Source: Anthostomella pinea (lineage: Eukaryota; Ascomycota; Sordariomycetes; Xylariales; Xylariaceae). From it: a DNA stretch of 64,000 nt. The stretch covers positions 1,054,001 through 1,118,000 of the forward strand of contig CAUWAG010000020.1 of assembly GCA_963556695.1 (NCBI GenBank), read 5' to 3'. Position 1 is the first letter of the stretch. Each line of letters begins with the position of its first letter. This document shows, piece by piece, positions 44,901 to 55,651 of the stretch. The notes below the pieces were generated by a model that was not told where the DNA came from, made no database searches, and saw nothing but the letters and a program-made list of their open reading frames with translations. A program made the position numbers and the translations under genes.

Positions 44901-46307
44901 GAATCCTTCCAAGTTCCGAGTCAATTTCTACGTTGTCAAGAGAGGAGTCACGTCAGCTATCAGAAACGACTCGTCGAGGAGCACAATGGCATTGATCCTA
45001 CTCGTTCACCTGCTACTGTACATACCACCATGCAACGTGCGCACACCCATTCGCAGCCGCCGCCGCAGCCAGCTCGCTCGCCGGGGCTCCCAGCAGACCC
45101 GAGCTCACGACGTAAGGAAATCTCCGGCCAGGGGGTATGTGGGCAGCAATTGGAACTTGGTCGGCCGTAAGTCGGTACCCCTTACCCCTGCTCGTATCGT
45201 CCATTTCCTGATTGCACCAATTTCACGATATTGGTGATTGGCATGGGGCATTTCAGCACCCTCAATGCTTGCAGTTTTCTCAAAAACACGCACACCTGAA
45301 AGCATCTGCTACGCTAAGAATTAGGTTTCTACAAATGGAAAACCGTCTAATATACTGGCGCTGATCTCTGTGTTCTTGGGCACCTGTCGAACCCTTCTAG
45401 ATCACCAGCTGTCAGGTACGGCTGAATGCGGTAAGAGACTGGGCAAGACATTGACTCAGTGAGTCGCTGCCTTGCCGTTTGCGTATATTCACGGTCACGG
45501 TCACGAGAACGATGCACTATACAGCAGTGGATTGCAGATAGGCTAGCCATGGGCTTCCTTCCCCAGCCTCTCCATCTTCTCCATCTATTCCCCAAATCCC
45601 CATGTTGGGGAAATATCGTCGGCTTTCGGGTTTGGGATCTTTTGCAGCAGCTTTGTTGATCGGATCAGACTGCATCTCGGCCAAACTGCGCATGACTTTC
45701 TTGCCTCCCAGGAAGAGACGGCCCTTTTACACCCCTGCCTATAGCCGATACCCTGGCTTTGCATTCGGCCGGCTATCCAATCACCACCAGCCACCCAGCA
45801 GCAGCACCTGATCGATCTGCGGACCTCTTCCAGTCTGCCTGATTCGACGAAGACCCCGTATCGTATTGTGAATGCTCTTGATTCACCCCGAAAACGGGAG
45901 GACTTGTCACTGGTGTAACGGCTCAGAAACAACCACTCTGCTTGCCTACCTCCTGCTCGCAACATGACACTGACCACACCCTTGTCAGTGGTACCTAGGT
46001 CACACGCCTTCTTCATACTACCCTGCGTCCGTTCCACTGATGGCACTGCAGAGTACCCGTAATATATCCTGCTCGGATCTGACTGGCCATCTCCTTTGTT
46101 GCGTGCACCGAGGATCTCGCCCCCAAGTATAGCCCTATATAACCCGGCCAGTCCTCCTCCTCCGCATCTCTTATCTTCCTTTCCTTTGGTTATCCTGTTT
46201 TGGAACGCCATCTTCCGCTACCTCAGCCACCGGTGTCAAGCGTCTTGGTTAGTGATCGCTTCTGCTCAACTATACGCAAGTAAAAAGTCGCAAGTCTACC
46301 AGCAACC
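41984..46307. other. 4.3-kb region without a recognisable gene
   Basis: Many overlapping ORFs of 60-200 codons exist on both strands, but none shows a family motif or natural composition. The longest (43208-43810 and 45585-46211 on minus) are rich in Arg, Pro and Ser, as expected for chance frames in GC-rich DNA. The right-hand part is presumably the promoter of the hexose transporter. No transposon features, duplications or tRNAs were seen. Confidence 0.45.
46136..46142 (+). promoter_or_regulatory. TATA box of the hexose-transporter gene
   Basis: TATATAA in the context ccctatataaccc, 166 bp before the ATG at 46308, followed by a pyrimidine-rich stretch (cctcctcctccgcatctctt). The position fits a core promoter with a leader of about 130 bp. 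Confidence 0.55.
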
Positions 46308-48100
46308 ATGGCTGGTGGTGTGGCACCTGTTGTCGAGGGCACGGCCGACGTCGGGCGCGTCGAGGCGCCCGTAACCGTCAAGGCCTATCTCATCTGCGCC
46401 TTTGCCGCCTTCGGCGGTATCTTTTTTGGTTATGATACAGGTAAGCTCCTTAACCGCTGGCTGGCCCGAGAATTCAGCCATTGACTTCGTACAGGTTGGA
46501 TGGGTGGCGTGCTGGCCATGCCATACTTCATCACGCTCTACACCGGCGTCGAGTACGACTATAACATCGTGAACTCTGACGGCAGCGTTGGTTACCCGAT
46601 TGGTGGCATCAGCAAGGACGACTTCGTGCTGCCATCTGCCACACAGTCACTCTTCACATCGATTCTGTCCTGCGGTACCTTCTTCGGCGCCCTCATCGGC
46701 GGTGATATCGCCGACTTCTACGGCCGACGACCTACTATCATCATGGGCTGCTTTGTGTTCACGATCGGCTGCATCTTGGAAATTTCTGCAACCAACCAGG
46801 AAGTTCTGTTTGTTTTCGGCCGTTTGATTGCTGGTGTTGGTGTCGGATTCATCTCCACCGTCGTCATCCTGTACATGTCCGAGATCGCCCCCAAGAAGGT
46901 CCGTGGTGCCATGGTATCCGGCTACCAGTTCTGCATCACTATCGGTATCCTTCTGGCCAACTGCGTCGTCTACGCCACTCAGAACCGCCCCGACTCCGGC
47001 TCGTACCGAATTCCCATCGGCGTCCAATTCCTCTGGGCTACCGTCTTGGCCATTGGTCTCTTCATTCTCCCCGAGTCTCCTCGGTATTACGTGAAGAAGG
47101 GCAGAATCGAGGAAGCGTCCAAGGCCCTGGCTTACGTTCGTGGTCAGCCTGAGGACTCCGATTACGTGAAGCTCGAGCTCGCCGAGATCGTGGCGAACAA
47201 CGAATTTGAGATGATGCACGTCCCGGCGACCTCCTACATTGGTTCGTGGACAGCTTGCTTCAAGGGCTCCATCATGAAGGGAAACAGTCCTCTCCGTCGT
47301 ACCATCCTCGGCACTGGTCTGCAGTGCATGCAACAGCTGACTGGTATCAACTTCGTCTTCTACTTCGGACCTCCGTTTTTCAAGCAGCTTGGCACCATCT
47401 CCAACCCCTTCCTCATCTCCCTGATCACCACTTTATGCAATGTTTGCTCGACGCCTGTCTCCTTCTACACGATTGAGAAGTTTGGTCGCCGTGCTTTGTT
47501 GATTGTCGGTGGCACGGGTATGATCATCTGTCAGTTCATCGTTGGTGCCATTGGTGTCACCGCTGGCCGAAAGGAAGCCCACAACACCTCGGCCGTCTCG
47601 GCCCAGATCGCCTTCATCTGCTTGAACATCTCCTGCTTTGCCATGACCTGGGGTCCCACGGCATGGGTCGTTGTCGGCGAATCCTTCCCTCTGCCCATCC
47701 GGTCACGCGGTGTTGGTATCTCCACGTCGTCGAACTGGTTCTGGAACACTATCATTGGTAAGCAACTTTCACCCCACCCCCAATAATGCCAAGACACGCG
47801 TACTAACGATTTCATTGCACAGCCGTCATTACTCCCTACCTCGTCGGCGCGGACAAGGCCAACCTGGGCTCTCGGGTTTTCTTCCTGTGGGGCTCTCTCT
47901 GCACGATCAGCGTCGCCTTTGCCTACTTCCTCGTCCCCGAACTCAAGGGCCTGTCTCTCGAGCAGGCCGACATGTGCATGGAGTCGGTACCACCACGCAA
48001 GTCAGCCGCGTGGAAACCCGACCACACTTTTGCCTCCGAGATGCACCACGTCCACGAGGACAAGGCACTGGCCAACGACACTGTGGAGGAGAAGGTCTAG
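46308..48100 (+). CDS. hexose (monosaccharide) transporter, MFS sugar porter family, 3 exons
   Basis: Exons 46308-46440, 46495-47757 and 47823-48100 with GT-AG introns of 54 and 65 bp give 557 residues. The first helix ends in GGIFFGYDTGWMGGVL. Sugar-porter signatures are GDIADFYGRRPTI, FGRLIAGVGVGFIS, LPESPRYYVKKGR, CMQQLTGINFVFYFGPPFF and the C-terminal PELKGLSLEQAD. Twelve membrane segments are expected, with the long loop between helices 6 and 7 holding LAYVRGQPEDS. The QQLTGIN motif and length match fungal high-affinity glucose transporters. Such genes are usually repressed by glucose, but I cannot confirm a repressor site here. Its promoter side is an unusually long 4.3-kb gap. Confidence 0.93.
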
Positions 48101-49382
48101 ATTGGCATCTCGGGTGCTGTTGCATCCATCGCCGCCTCGGGATGGCGGTCCGTCTTGTTTAAAGTCGGCCATCACGGTCGGCCTTGGGACATATATACCA
48201 CGATCTTACCATATCATGCCTGCGAACTGTTCTTCCGGGCTTCTTTGCTACTTATGCCATGATACCTAGATATCCCAGATCTCTACCATATATAATAATG
48301 AAGCTGTCTATTTGGGATCCTTACTAACGTTACCTGCCTTGTATGTAATTCGACTCCGCTGCTGTCTGTTAACTTCATCGTGACAACTTAGCACGGTTGC
48401 GGTCAGATACGCCTGCGGCCTGGCGGACCATGGCGCAGGAATGCCTCTAATCTGCTGGAGAGGAATGTCTCTGATCTACTCGGTGTGAGTATACCCCGAG
48501 AATACCGCAATGCTGTCCCGCATCCGCTACCAACGCAAGTCGGTGGCGGCCTGCATTCTCACCCGAGTTAGTGCTGATGCCTCGAGACCGGGGCCACACT
48601 GAATGGTATCCGACAGAGAAAGATACCTTCTCTAACCCACACTCGGAGCGGATCGTCGTCCCCGATCCCTCCTGCGAGCTACCTATGGAATCCGAACTGC
48701 GCTATCTTAACGCTGTCCAAGGTAATGAATGATTGAATGGATGAGATGAAGTCGAACTTAGGTCGCGAAAGAATTGGGGCCGTGGAGACACCAAAAACAT
48801 GCGGATCCGGGGACGGGTGGGGGTGGGGGTGGGGGTGGATGTGGGATAAGTTGGACCTTATGGGCCTAATCAAATGTGGTGCAGGCCTGTTCTCGGTGGA
48901 TGCTGCTACTAGACTGAACCGAGTCGACGGTTCGGTGGTGAACTCTAACCTGAGAAGATCAATAGCCTGGGGTGGTCTGACTAACTTGGTAACTAAGGTA
49001 CTTAGTCTCGATCACGTGGTCGCTGAGAACCTCACTTGCGCAAAACGCTAACTATGACGGCGAGGTTAGCGACTGGGGGTCTGCTACGGCAGAGAGAGAA
49101 AGAGCTTCTATATAACCAGGTACAGGACGGGTTATCAGGAAGTGAAAGGGGGAATTTAAACGTGAGGTATCTGGTAACAGCAGTTCATGATGAGACCCGT
49201 GTCTAGACTACTCTCCTTGAATATTTGAGCTAGGTATGGTACAGCTTATTCTGGGGTTCTAGGTGTAGGGTTTCCTTACACTTTTAGTATATGATGCATG
49301 TCTCGTCGTCTAAGGATTGAATATATCGAGAAATCTACTGTTGAGTACACGGATGTTGATTGATTCTATCTTGTTCTGCTCT
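48101..49382. other. intergenic, no gene seen
   Basis: The 3' end of the hexose transporter and unique sequence. It contains a G-rich repeat at 48815-48845. The far end may include lost parts of the DNA transposon that starts near 49383. Confidence 0.4.
48815..48845 (+). repeat. G-rich (GGGGGT)n tract, G-quadruplex motif
   Basis: Four or more runs of three to five G separated by single T, then a further GGG after a 7-base loop. This satisfies the usual G-quadruplex pattern on the plus strand. It lies in intergenic DNA 0.7 kb after the transporter stop. Confidence 0.85.
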
Positions 49383-50158
49383 GCGTGCAGAGATTGATCA
49401 TCTGTCTTCTTGGTGGGTCAGATGCCCTGTGCGTCTCTGCCTCACTGGAGATCTTCCGGTGTCTATTTCCGGCTCCTATTCAACACATGCTGCTGGGCTT
49501 TGGCCTGTAAATCGACAAAAAATGTTGACGAACGAGCATTTGGTGAAGGCAGCAGAGATCCAAGCAGCAGCAGCTGCTATAATGGGCCCCGAGACCACCC
49601 ACAAGGCCCCAAAAGCCCCTAAATCAGGGCAGGACATGGCCCTGATGCTACCACCAGTTGTTAAGACCCCTGAGCAGTGAGCAGAAGTGCGCTTAGTTGC
49701 GAAGTTGTACAATGAGATGGTGGTTGAGCTAGCCCTCATAAAGGAGCTATTAGAGGCAAAAGACGCCGAAATTGAGCGTCTACAGTCAAAAAAGCGCTAT
49801 AAGGCACCTCAAGAAGAGCCTAATCAACGGCTATAGAGAATTAGGGACGTTGTTCAGGAACAGATCGAGCCGACGGAGACTGCGCGAGTCTTGATTAAGC
49901 AGCGGGCCAAGAGACAACAAATTATGGCCAAATTGCAGAACCTGTATACGGATGAATCAGAGAGATCATTCTCTGATGACTCTCTCTCGTCTGAATCATC
50001 AGATTCAGAAGAATTTGAGCCCTTAAAGAATATTAAAGATAAAGGAGTTATTGTTGATAAAAGGGACGAAAGCGAGGATGAGGAGGATGAGGAGCCCATT
50101 GTGGTTCGATCTTTGCGCCGCGCAATCCGCCAGCCTGCACAGTACCGAGACAACAATT
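49383..50158 (+). pseudogene. C-terminal remnant of a pogo/Fot-type DDE transposase
   Basis: The frame reads AAGLWPVNRQKMLTNEHLVKA, typical of the segment just after the DDE catalytic core in fungal pogo/Fot transposases. It then continues with a charged coiled region (VELALIKELLEAKDAEIERL) and ends RRAIRQPAQYRDNN at the stop at 50158-50160. Two in-frame TAG/TGA stops (near 49678 and 49834) and the absence of the catalytic core and DNA-binding domain show a dead 5'-deleted copy. Confidence 0.65.
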
Positions 50159-50239
50159 AGTATTGTTAAAAACTCCAAGAAAAGGCGATTTTTTTGCTGT
50201 TTTTATATTATCTAGATCCTCAATCCAGATTGGAATTAT

Positions 50240-50303
50240 GTGTGGGTGCAAGTGTGGCCTTTGGTGTGAAAACTGTCCCACATCTAGGGCTGTCCCACAT
50301 CTA
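50240..50303 (+). repeat. probable terminal repeat of the pogo-like element
   Basis: About 100 bp past the transposase stop is gtgtggcctttggtgtgaaa followed by ctgtcccacatcta, which is repeated directly (50273-50286 and 50290-50303). Pogo-type elements end in a GTGGGACAG-like inverted repeat next to a TA target site, which this resembles when read on minus. The partner at the left end was not found. Confidence 0.4.
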
Positions 50304-51022
50304 TGCCCCCGCCGTTATTTGACGAGGTATCGTCCTTGGTGTTAATCTACGACTTGATGTTGAGAGCCCTGCCGAACTCGGAGAGATTTCCCCTTCCTGC
50401 GGAGTAGCAGAGGAGCGGAGGCGCAAGGCCCGGTGTGGGGGGACAACTCGACTGTGTTGGTTGATAGCCCGTGGTCTCGGACAGGGAACAGCTGGCAGGG
50501 GGGCAGCAGCGTGCAGAGTGACTTGCAGCAGCCGTTGGGTATCGGTAGGCGCTTTACGAAACTGGTCGTCGCAGCATGTTATTTTTCTCTTAAAGTCGTG
50601 ACAACTAGCTGAGGCCAGATTTTCTTCACCGAGGGCAAGCATTTTCGCCGGTGACTTGCCAATCAATAACTTACTGGCCACAGGAAAGGCTGATGGTCGG
50701 TCAGTTGCAGGTGGCAGCTTTGACGGTACAAGTACTCCTTATGGTCATTGGTCGATGGCTTGCTGACTTACATGTATGGTGGCGGCTTACTTGCATACAG
50801 AGTTCACCTGTGACGGGCTTATACCGTCTTTTGAGGCTCTGCCGTCAGCACCAAGGTGGCTGCTAGACTCATGTAGCTTTGTGGCACGGGAATGGCTCCC
50901 TATCAGGCGCCATTTCGCAGCCGCTTTCGTTTTCTTTTCCTCGGTTTTTACTCTCTTGGGTTTTCTGCTCTTCTCACCGTATTCAGTATTGTGACCTCGA
51001 ACCTAGAACATTCGGTCAGGTC
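50304..51022. other. intergenic, no gene seen
   Basis: Contains only short frames without signatures, then the pyrimidine-rich leader of the hydrolase gene. Confidence 0.4.
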
Positions 51023-52180
51023 ATGTTGTTGCACACGCTTCGGTTGTTCTGCATAGCAGGGTCTCTCCATGCCATTTCCATTCCTCCAGGCACCGGACCT
51101 TACCATGTAGGATATACCCAGCACGTTTTCAACCATACCACCTACGATGATCCCACGCCCGCTGCCGTCAACGGAACCGGCACTTTCATCGTCGCTACAA
51201 TCTACTATCCGACCTTGCAACTCCCAAACACCACCTCGCCTTACCTCGATCCCATCAACATCGACCTATTCTCTGCGTCCTTCGACTACCCGCCCGACTC
51301 CCTCTCCCACCTGACTACCACCCTCCAATTTCAAGCGCCCACTCTCTTCAACACCTCCACCTCTCCCACACTCATTTTCTCCCCTGGTGGCGGTGTCCCC
51401 TGTGTTGCCTACACGGCTATCCTCTCCGACCTCGCCTCGCACGGCTACGCGGTGGTTGCCATCGATCATCCCGGCGAGGTTCCCTACCTGCCCACCCCCT
51501 ACACTGACTCAGGTACCTACGGCTGGGGCTACACCTATTCCTTCACCGCCGCCGACATCGTCGAAATCTACGCTTACCGCGTAGCCGATATCTATGCCCT
51601 CGTCAGCTTTCTACCCTCCCTCGCAGCCCTCTACGCCGCCCCTTTTAACCTCACCCACTTCGGGGTCTTTGGCCACAGCGTCGGCGGCGCTGCCGCCGCG
51701 GCCATCCTCGCCGCCCAAGAATCCAACGCCTCCACCACCACCCCGCCCCTCTTCCGTGCCGGCCTCAACCTTGACGGCGGCTACGACTTCCCGGCCAACA
51801 GCACATACCCCTCGCTCGGCCTCCGCCACGGCGGTCCCTTCGTCCAGCTCGGTGGCGATGAGCACGGATTCAACGGAACGGCCGACCCGACCTGGGCCCC
51901 TTTCGGCGCCGCGCAGACGGGCTGGTGGCGCTGGCTCGTGGTGCATGGAGCGCAGCACCTCGACTTCTCCGACATTCCGCTCTGGATAGACCTGCTGGAC
52001 CTGCGGAACAAGACGACGACACCACAGCTGGGGGGCATTGGCGGGCTGCGCGTGATGGAGATTACGAGGGTGTTTGTGAGGGCACTGTTCGGGCTGGTGA
52101 GAGGGGAGACGGAGGTGGTTTTTGAGGGAAGGGGCCCTTTCCCGGAGGTGGAGTTTGTGGAGGGGGGAGACGGGGATTGA
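51023..52180 (+). CDS. secreted alpha/beta hydrolase, PAF-acetylhydrolase-like
   Basis: A single exon of 385 residues. The N-terminus (MLLHTLRLFCIAGSLHA) is a signal peptide. The fold contains PTLIFSPGGG (oxyanion strand), ASHGYAVVAIDHPGE and the nucleophile elbow VFGHSVGGAAAAA with the catalytic Ser. NLDGGYD follows, with a probable acid residue, and a late His in VVHGAQHLDFSDIP completes the triad. Several NxS/T sites (HTT, TTS, TST, ATS-type) indicate N-glycosylation. The family includes platelet-activating-factor acetylhydrolases and related fungal lipases; the natural ester is not known. An in-frame upstream frame to 50879 exists, but the ATG at 51023 begins the signal peptide. Confidence 0.85.
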   Translation: MLLHTLRLFCIAGSLHAISIPPGTGPYHVGYTQHVFNHTTYDDPTPAAVNGTGTFIVATIYYPTLQLPNTTSPYLDPINIDLFSASFDYPPDSLSHLTTTLQFQAPTLFNTSTSPTLIFSPGGGVPCVAYTAILSDLASHGYAVVAIDHPGEVPYLPTPYTDSGTYGWGYTYSFTAADIVEIYAYRVADIYALVSFLPSLAALYAAPFNLTHFGVFGHSVGGAAAAAILAAQESNASTTTPPLFRAGLNLDGGYDFPANSTYPSLGLRHGGPFVQLGGDEHGFNGTADPTWAPFGAAQTGWWRWLVVHGAQHLDFSDIPLWIDLLDLRNKTTTPQLGGIGGLRVMEITRVFVRALFGLVRGETEVVFEGRGPFPEVEFVEGGDGD

Positions 52181-52818
52181 AGTTTGTTGAAAGGCCGGGG
52201 AGGAATGTTTAATATAACGTTAATCTGATCGGAGCGGGCGGACGGACAGACGGACAGACGGACAGACGGACAGTAGACTAAGGTAACCAGTCCGAGATAC
52301 GGACGAAGAGTAACAAGGAAATATTACATTACTGCCGCTATAATGGTCGCAGGTTTTATACGCGATAATAAATAGGCTCATATCATGAATATAGATTGGA
52401 ATGTGTAGTTGTCAAGAAGCCGGCGGGTGCCCTTGCTGTATTGAAGTCAAGGGCGTCAAGTCACGATACCAAAGATCTACGATGCAACTCAGTCACCACT
52501 ACCGCACGAGACAGGGTTACACACGCGTTACAGAATCTCGAATCACATTGAAGGAGTGTGCTGAGCTACCATCTCAGTGGTCTATGCTGTGATGTAAAAG
52601 GGGGTAAAAACAGAATCGGGAGGTTGACCAATGCAATGAACTCCGGACCGATGAAAAACGCTCCTAAACCAGTTCCCGATGAATACCGTATCTATGAATG
52701 CACCAAGCTCCCCCCTATCATCATCACTAACATATTTGTCTTCTGCGAGGCAAACAGCCCACCCGCACAGCCCCTCGCTTGCCCCTTTCCACGCTGCCCA
52801 TCGTCTTTGGCCAACCCC
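52181..52818. other. intergenic between convergent genes
   Basis: It holds an 8-bp tandem repeat at 52240-52273 and otherwise AT-rich 3' untranslated sequence of both neighbours. Confidence 0.45.
52240..52273. repeat. octanucleotide tandem repeat (ggacagac)n
   Basis: Four consecutive units of ggacagac, preceded by related gggcggac. It lies 60 bp past the hydrolase stop. A length-variable minisatellite is likely. Confidence 0.85.
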
Positions 52819-53721
52819 CTACTGGTCCTTCTTCGGGAAGCAAGTGTCGAGACACTGCTGCACGCCCTCCGCAACATTGACGCTCAGCATACCGCGGAAT
52901 TTGTCGATCTCGGCGCCGTCGATCGAGTTGCCGGCCACGGCGGCGATGGTGTCGTCGCCGAGGGCAAAGAAGGCCTGCGCCATGGTGTTGGCGCCGAAGT
53001 CGTCGCTGGACTGGGGCCCGATGAAGGTGACGTTGTCGCAGGTAGGGTTGAACTGCGAGTGCAGCGCGCCCTGGTAGTAGGGCGTGGCCTGCAGCTCCTC
53101 GATAGTGTTGATAACGTTGCGCGGGGTGCCATCGGCATTTCTAACGCCGTTCTCGACGAACATCTCGGACACGAGCCGGCCCTTGGTCACGATCAGGAAC
53201 TCGGTCGCGCGCGGGTGCACGTGCGGGGTGTTGAAACCGCAGGGCCCCAGGAACCCGACCGCCATGCCGATGGCGGTGTCCGTGATGGCCGGGAAGGTCT
53301 TGCGGTTCGCCTGCACGACCTCGCCGCCCTTGCCCGGGCCGAACTTGCGCTTCGCGTTGAAGTCGAACACGAAGTCCTTGTTTTCCCTCAGTACGTTGTT
53401 GAAGACGTCGACGCGGCTGTCGGAGAGCAGGATCTGCTGCGTCTTGGTCAGACCGAGGTCGGTCGGCGTGGATGGGGGCCCGGTGGCCATCGCCGTGTCC
53501 GCGGCCGTGGAACTTGAGTCGGTAGCCTGCTCTGCCTGTTGGTAGGTCACGGAGTTGGAGTAAATGGGTGCCGTGGCAATGGCAGCACCGCTTGAACCCG
53601 CGGCCGTTCCGGAGGTGATCGGGTACGTGCCAGTGCCTGGCATGGACGAGGACCAGGCGGGCGCGGCCGATGAGACGGAGCAGAAGGCGAAGATGGCAGC
53701 GACGGTAGCATCTCTGAGCAT
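52819..53721 (-). CDS. spherulin-1-like secreted cupin (germin-like) protein
   Basis: A single exon of 300 residues, ATG at 53721-53719. A signal peptide (MLRDATVAAIFAFCSVSSAAPA) is followed by a Ser/Thr/Ala-rich stretch and then the cupin. Its first motif is GFNTPHVHPRATEFLIVTKG, holding HxH and Glu metal ligands. The second is less typical (NTMAQAFFALGDDTI), and the fourth His expected in germins is not evident. A late pair of Cys (CLDTCFP) matches spherulin 1A/1B-like fungal proteins, which appear in cell wall or sporulation contexts. The enzymatic role is unknown. The gene is convergent with the hydrolase gene. Confidence 0.85.
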   Translation of the reverse strand: MLRDATVAAIFAFCSVSSAAPAWSSSMPGTGTYPITSGTAAGSSGAAIATAPIYSNSVTYQQAEQATDSSSTAADTAMATGPPSTPTDLGLTKTQQILLSDSRVDVFNNVLRENKDFVFDFNAKRKFGPGKGGEVVQANRKTFPAITDTAIGMAVGFLGPCGFNTPHVHPRATEFLIVTKGRLVSEMFVENGVRNADGTPRNVINTIEELQATPYYQGALHSQFNPTCDNVTFIGPQSSDDFGANTMAQAFFALGDDTIAAVAGNSIDGAEIDKFRGMLSVNVAEGVQQCLDTCFPKKDQ

Positions 53722-54619
53722 GGTGACGGTATTAAGCAATATGATTTGTCTGGAAACTGTAAAGGAGAACCGGTCCGAAGAGTCAAAGAAGTAAGCGACC
53801 CGAAAAAAGAGAACAGAACCTAGGGGATAGGGGAAAGGGGAAAGAGCGGAAAAGGAAGAAGAAATGGAAAAGGTAGAAAACCGGTAGGAAAGGCGTTGAT
53901 GCTATGCTGTTGTTGAGGATGATCTTTTAGAAGTCTGCCATCGGTGGGACTCATTTGAGCTTTATATACATCGCGACTCCTATGCTTCTCGAATCTTTCT
54001 GTATTCGTACGACAGAGCTAGCGGGGCGACGCCATGCGGTCATCCCAACCGCAGACTACAAGAATCCCCGGCCCATGGGAAGCTGTGGTTCCGGACGGCT
54101 GTGAAAGAACGGAAGCCAGTGTGCCGAGTATCTCAACCCGGTCAGTAAGCTGTTAGCGGCCAGTAGGTCGGGTCAGACGCGCAGATGTAAAAGAAGCACG
54201 ATTGATGATGGTGGCTTAGACTCTGGAGGTGGACCAAAATAAAACTGATGACCCATGAGCTTGGTCACGTCTTCCTGCACCAAGACTTACGAATCGACCA
54301 ATGATAGAGATGGTAGCGCTTATTCCATGGGATGGCGCTCACTCCTATCAGGTAAACGGGCGAGTAACCATGCGAAGACTATCTTGTCAAGCCAAGCTAT
54401 GTCTTTCATCTGGATTATGAACTGCCAATAGTTGGGAATATGCAGCTGCTCTATGTTTGATCGACTCGGGGGACTGGAGGCCGACTTGGGATGAACACGC
54501 GTTCGTTTTCTGGCGTGGCTCCGATGAGCAGCTTCGAATTTAAACACGAACGACCGTACCAGTAGCTAGCATCATCTTGGAGTGACCCTTGGACGGCTGG
54601 TTCAGCTTGATCACAAGGG
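53722..54619. other. intergenic, promoter of the cupin gene
   Basis: Purine-rich on the plus strand directly upstream of the cupin start, typical of a fungal leader. Nothing else was recognised. Confidence 0.4.
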
Positions 54620-54621
54620 TA

Positions 54622-54729
54622 TCTGATGAACTGCGGCAAAGCACCACCTGGGTATTACCACTCCCTGTAGCCCCATATATGCTTTGCCGCAGTTCATCAA
54701 AAGATGGTGATTCGCCGCAGTTCATCAGA
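54622..54729. mobile_element. MITE copy 1, 108 bp, TA duplication
   Basis: Terminal inverted repeats of about 25 bp (core ctgatgaactgcggc) are flanked by TA at 54620-54621 and 54730-54731. A third copy of the arm lies inside, near the right end. It shares its whole length with the element at 55422-55535 in the same orientation. TA target sites are the hallmark of Tc1/mariner/pogo relatives. Confidence 0.85.
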
Positions 54730-54731
54730 TA

Positions 54732-55421
54732 AGGGTCTGGGTAGCTGTAGCTAAAGATGTCCCTCCGATATTGTATGCTGGCGCCAGTCAATTCCCTAGA
54801 TTTTATGGCGAGGGGTTCAAACCCGTACCCCAACTCAGTCGTAGTCGGCGTCTTATCAACCGGGAACATCCTCTGATTGGTGATGACCTCAGCCTCAACT
54901 CTGTTGCTCAAGCACGACAACCAACATGAAATCCTTCTGAGGCTTAGCGAATGACTTGATGGCCGGAGGGAAACCCGGAAGTAGGACCAGTTCGATTTGA
55001 AATACCTTGATGTTGGGCTTGCTGGCCGCCACACAGCGCTCGTGATAGCAGAAATAACCTCCCAGCGTCTCTGATCTGCCCAACCCTGAACACGTGCGTG
55101 CATGAGCCTCGTCTTGACAAAGTCGGGCCAATACAATCGACAATCTTTCACAGCCCGCAGAGCAGTACTGTGTTGGAATGAGCCACCGGCAGCCGCCTGG
55201 TCCGTAAATATCCAGGTTGGCAAGACTTGCTCTATGAGATAACGTTAGGCCAACAGGTCTTTCAGTGCATGAGGAGATGGACGTAAGAGTAGACAAGCTG
55301 ACAGAAGTCACAAGGCCTCTGAGGCATGCTGAGCAAGCCAAACAAAGTTAAGTATCATGCAGCGAGACCCAAAAGCAGGCTTATGTATGTACTCGAGTTG
55401 AGTAAACGGTTGATTGTCCTA
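54732..55421. other. unique sequence between the two MITE copies
   Basis: About 690 bp. Overlapping minus-strand frames (54540-55223, 54895-55341) have no family pattern. A possible gene remnant cannot be excluded. Confidence 0.35.
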
Positions 55422-55535
55422 ACTGATGAACTGCGGCGAAGCACCACCTCAGACCTGGGTATTACCACTCCCTGTAGTCCCATATATGCTTCGCCGCAGT
55501 TCATCAAAGATGGTGCTTCGCCGCAGTTTATCAGA
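55422..55535. mobile_element. MITE copy 2, 114 bp, TA duplication
   Basis: Same structure as 54622-54729, with TA at 55420-55421 and 55536-55537. It differs by a few substitutions and a short insertion (ctcagac) after the left arm. Its inverted repeats pair almost perfectly, so it can form a long hairpin. Confidence 0.85.
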
Positions 55536-55651
55536 TACACGCCTCCCACGACCCTCACCAGTCAGATGTCCTTCTCCATCAACGATCACCGTGCTCTCGC
55601 CGTCTCCGCATCCTTTATTTCCATCCACAGGTACCAAATGACCCGGTTCGC

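Noticed and set aside
52558..53517. 319-codon plus-strand ORF
   Set aside because: It is the antisense shadow of the spherulin-like cupin, which has signal peptide and metal motifs.
54815..54828. ggttcaaaccc resembling a tRNA B box
   Set aside because: No tRNA cloverleaf, A box or acceptor stem can be built around it on either strand.
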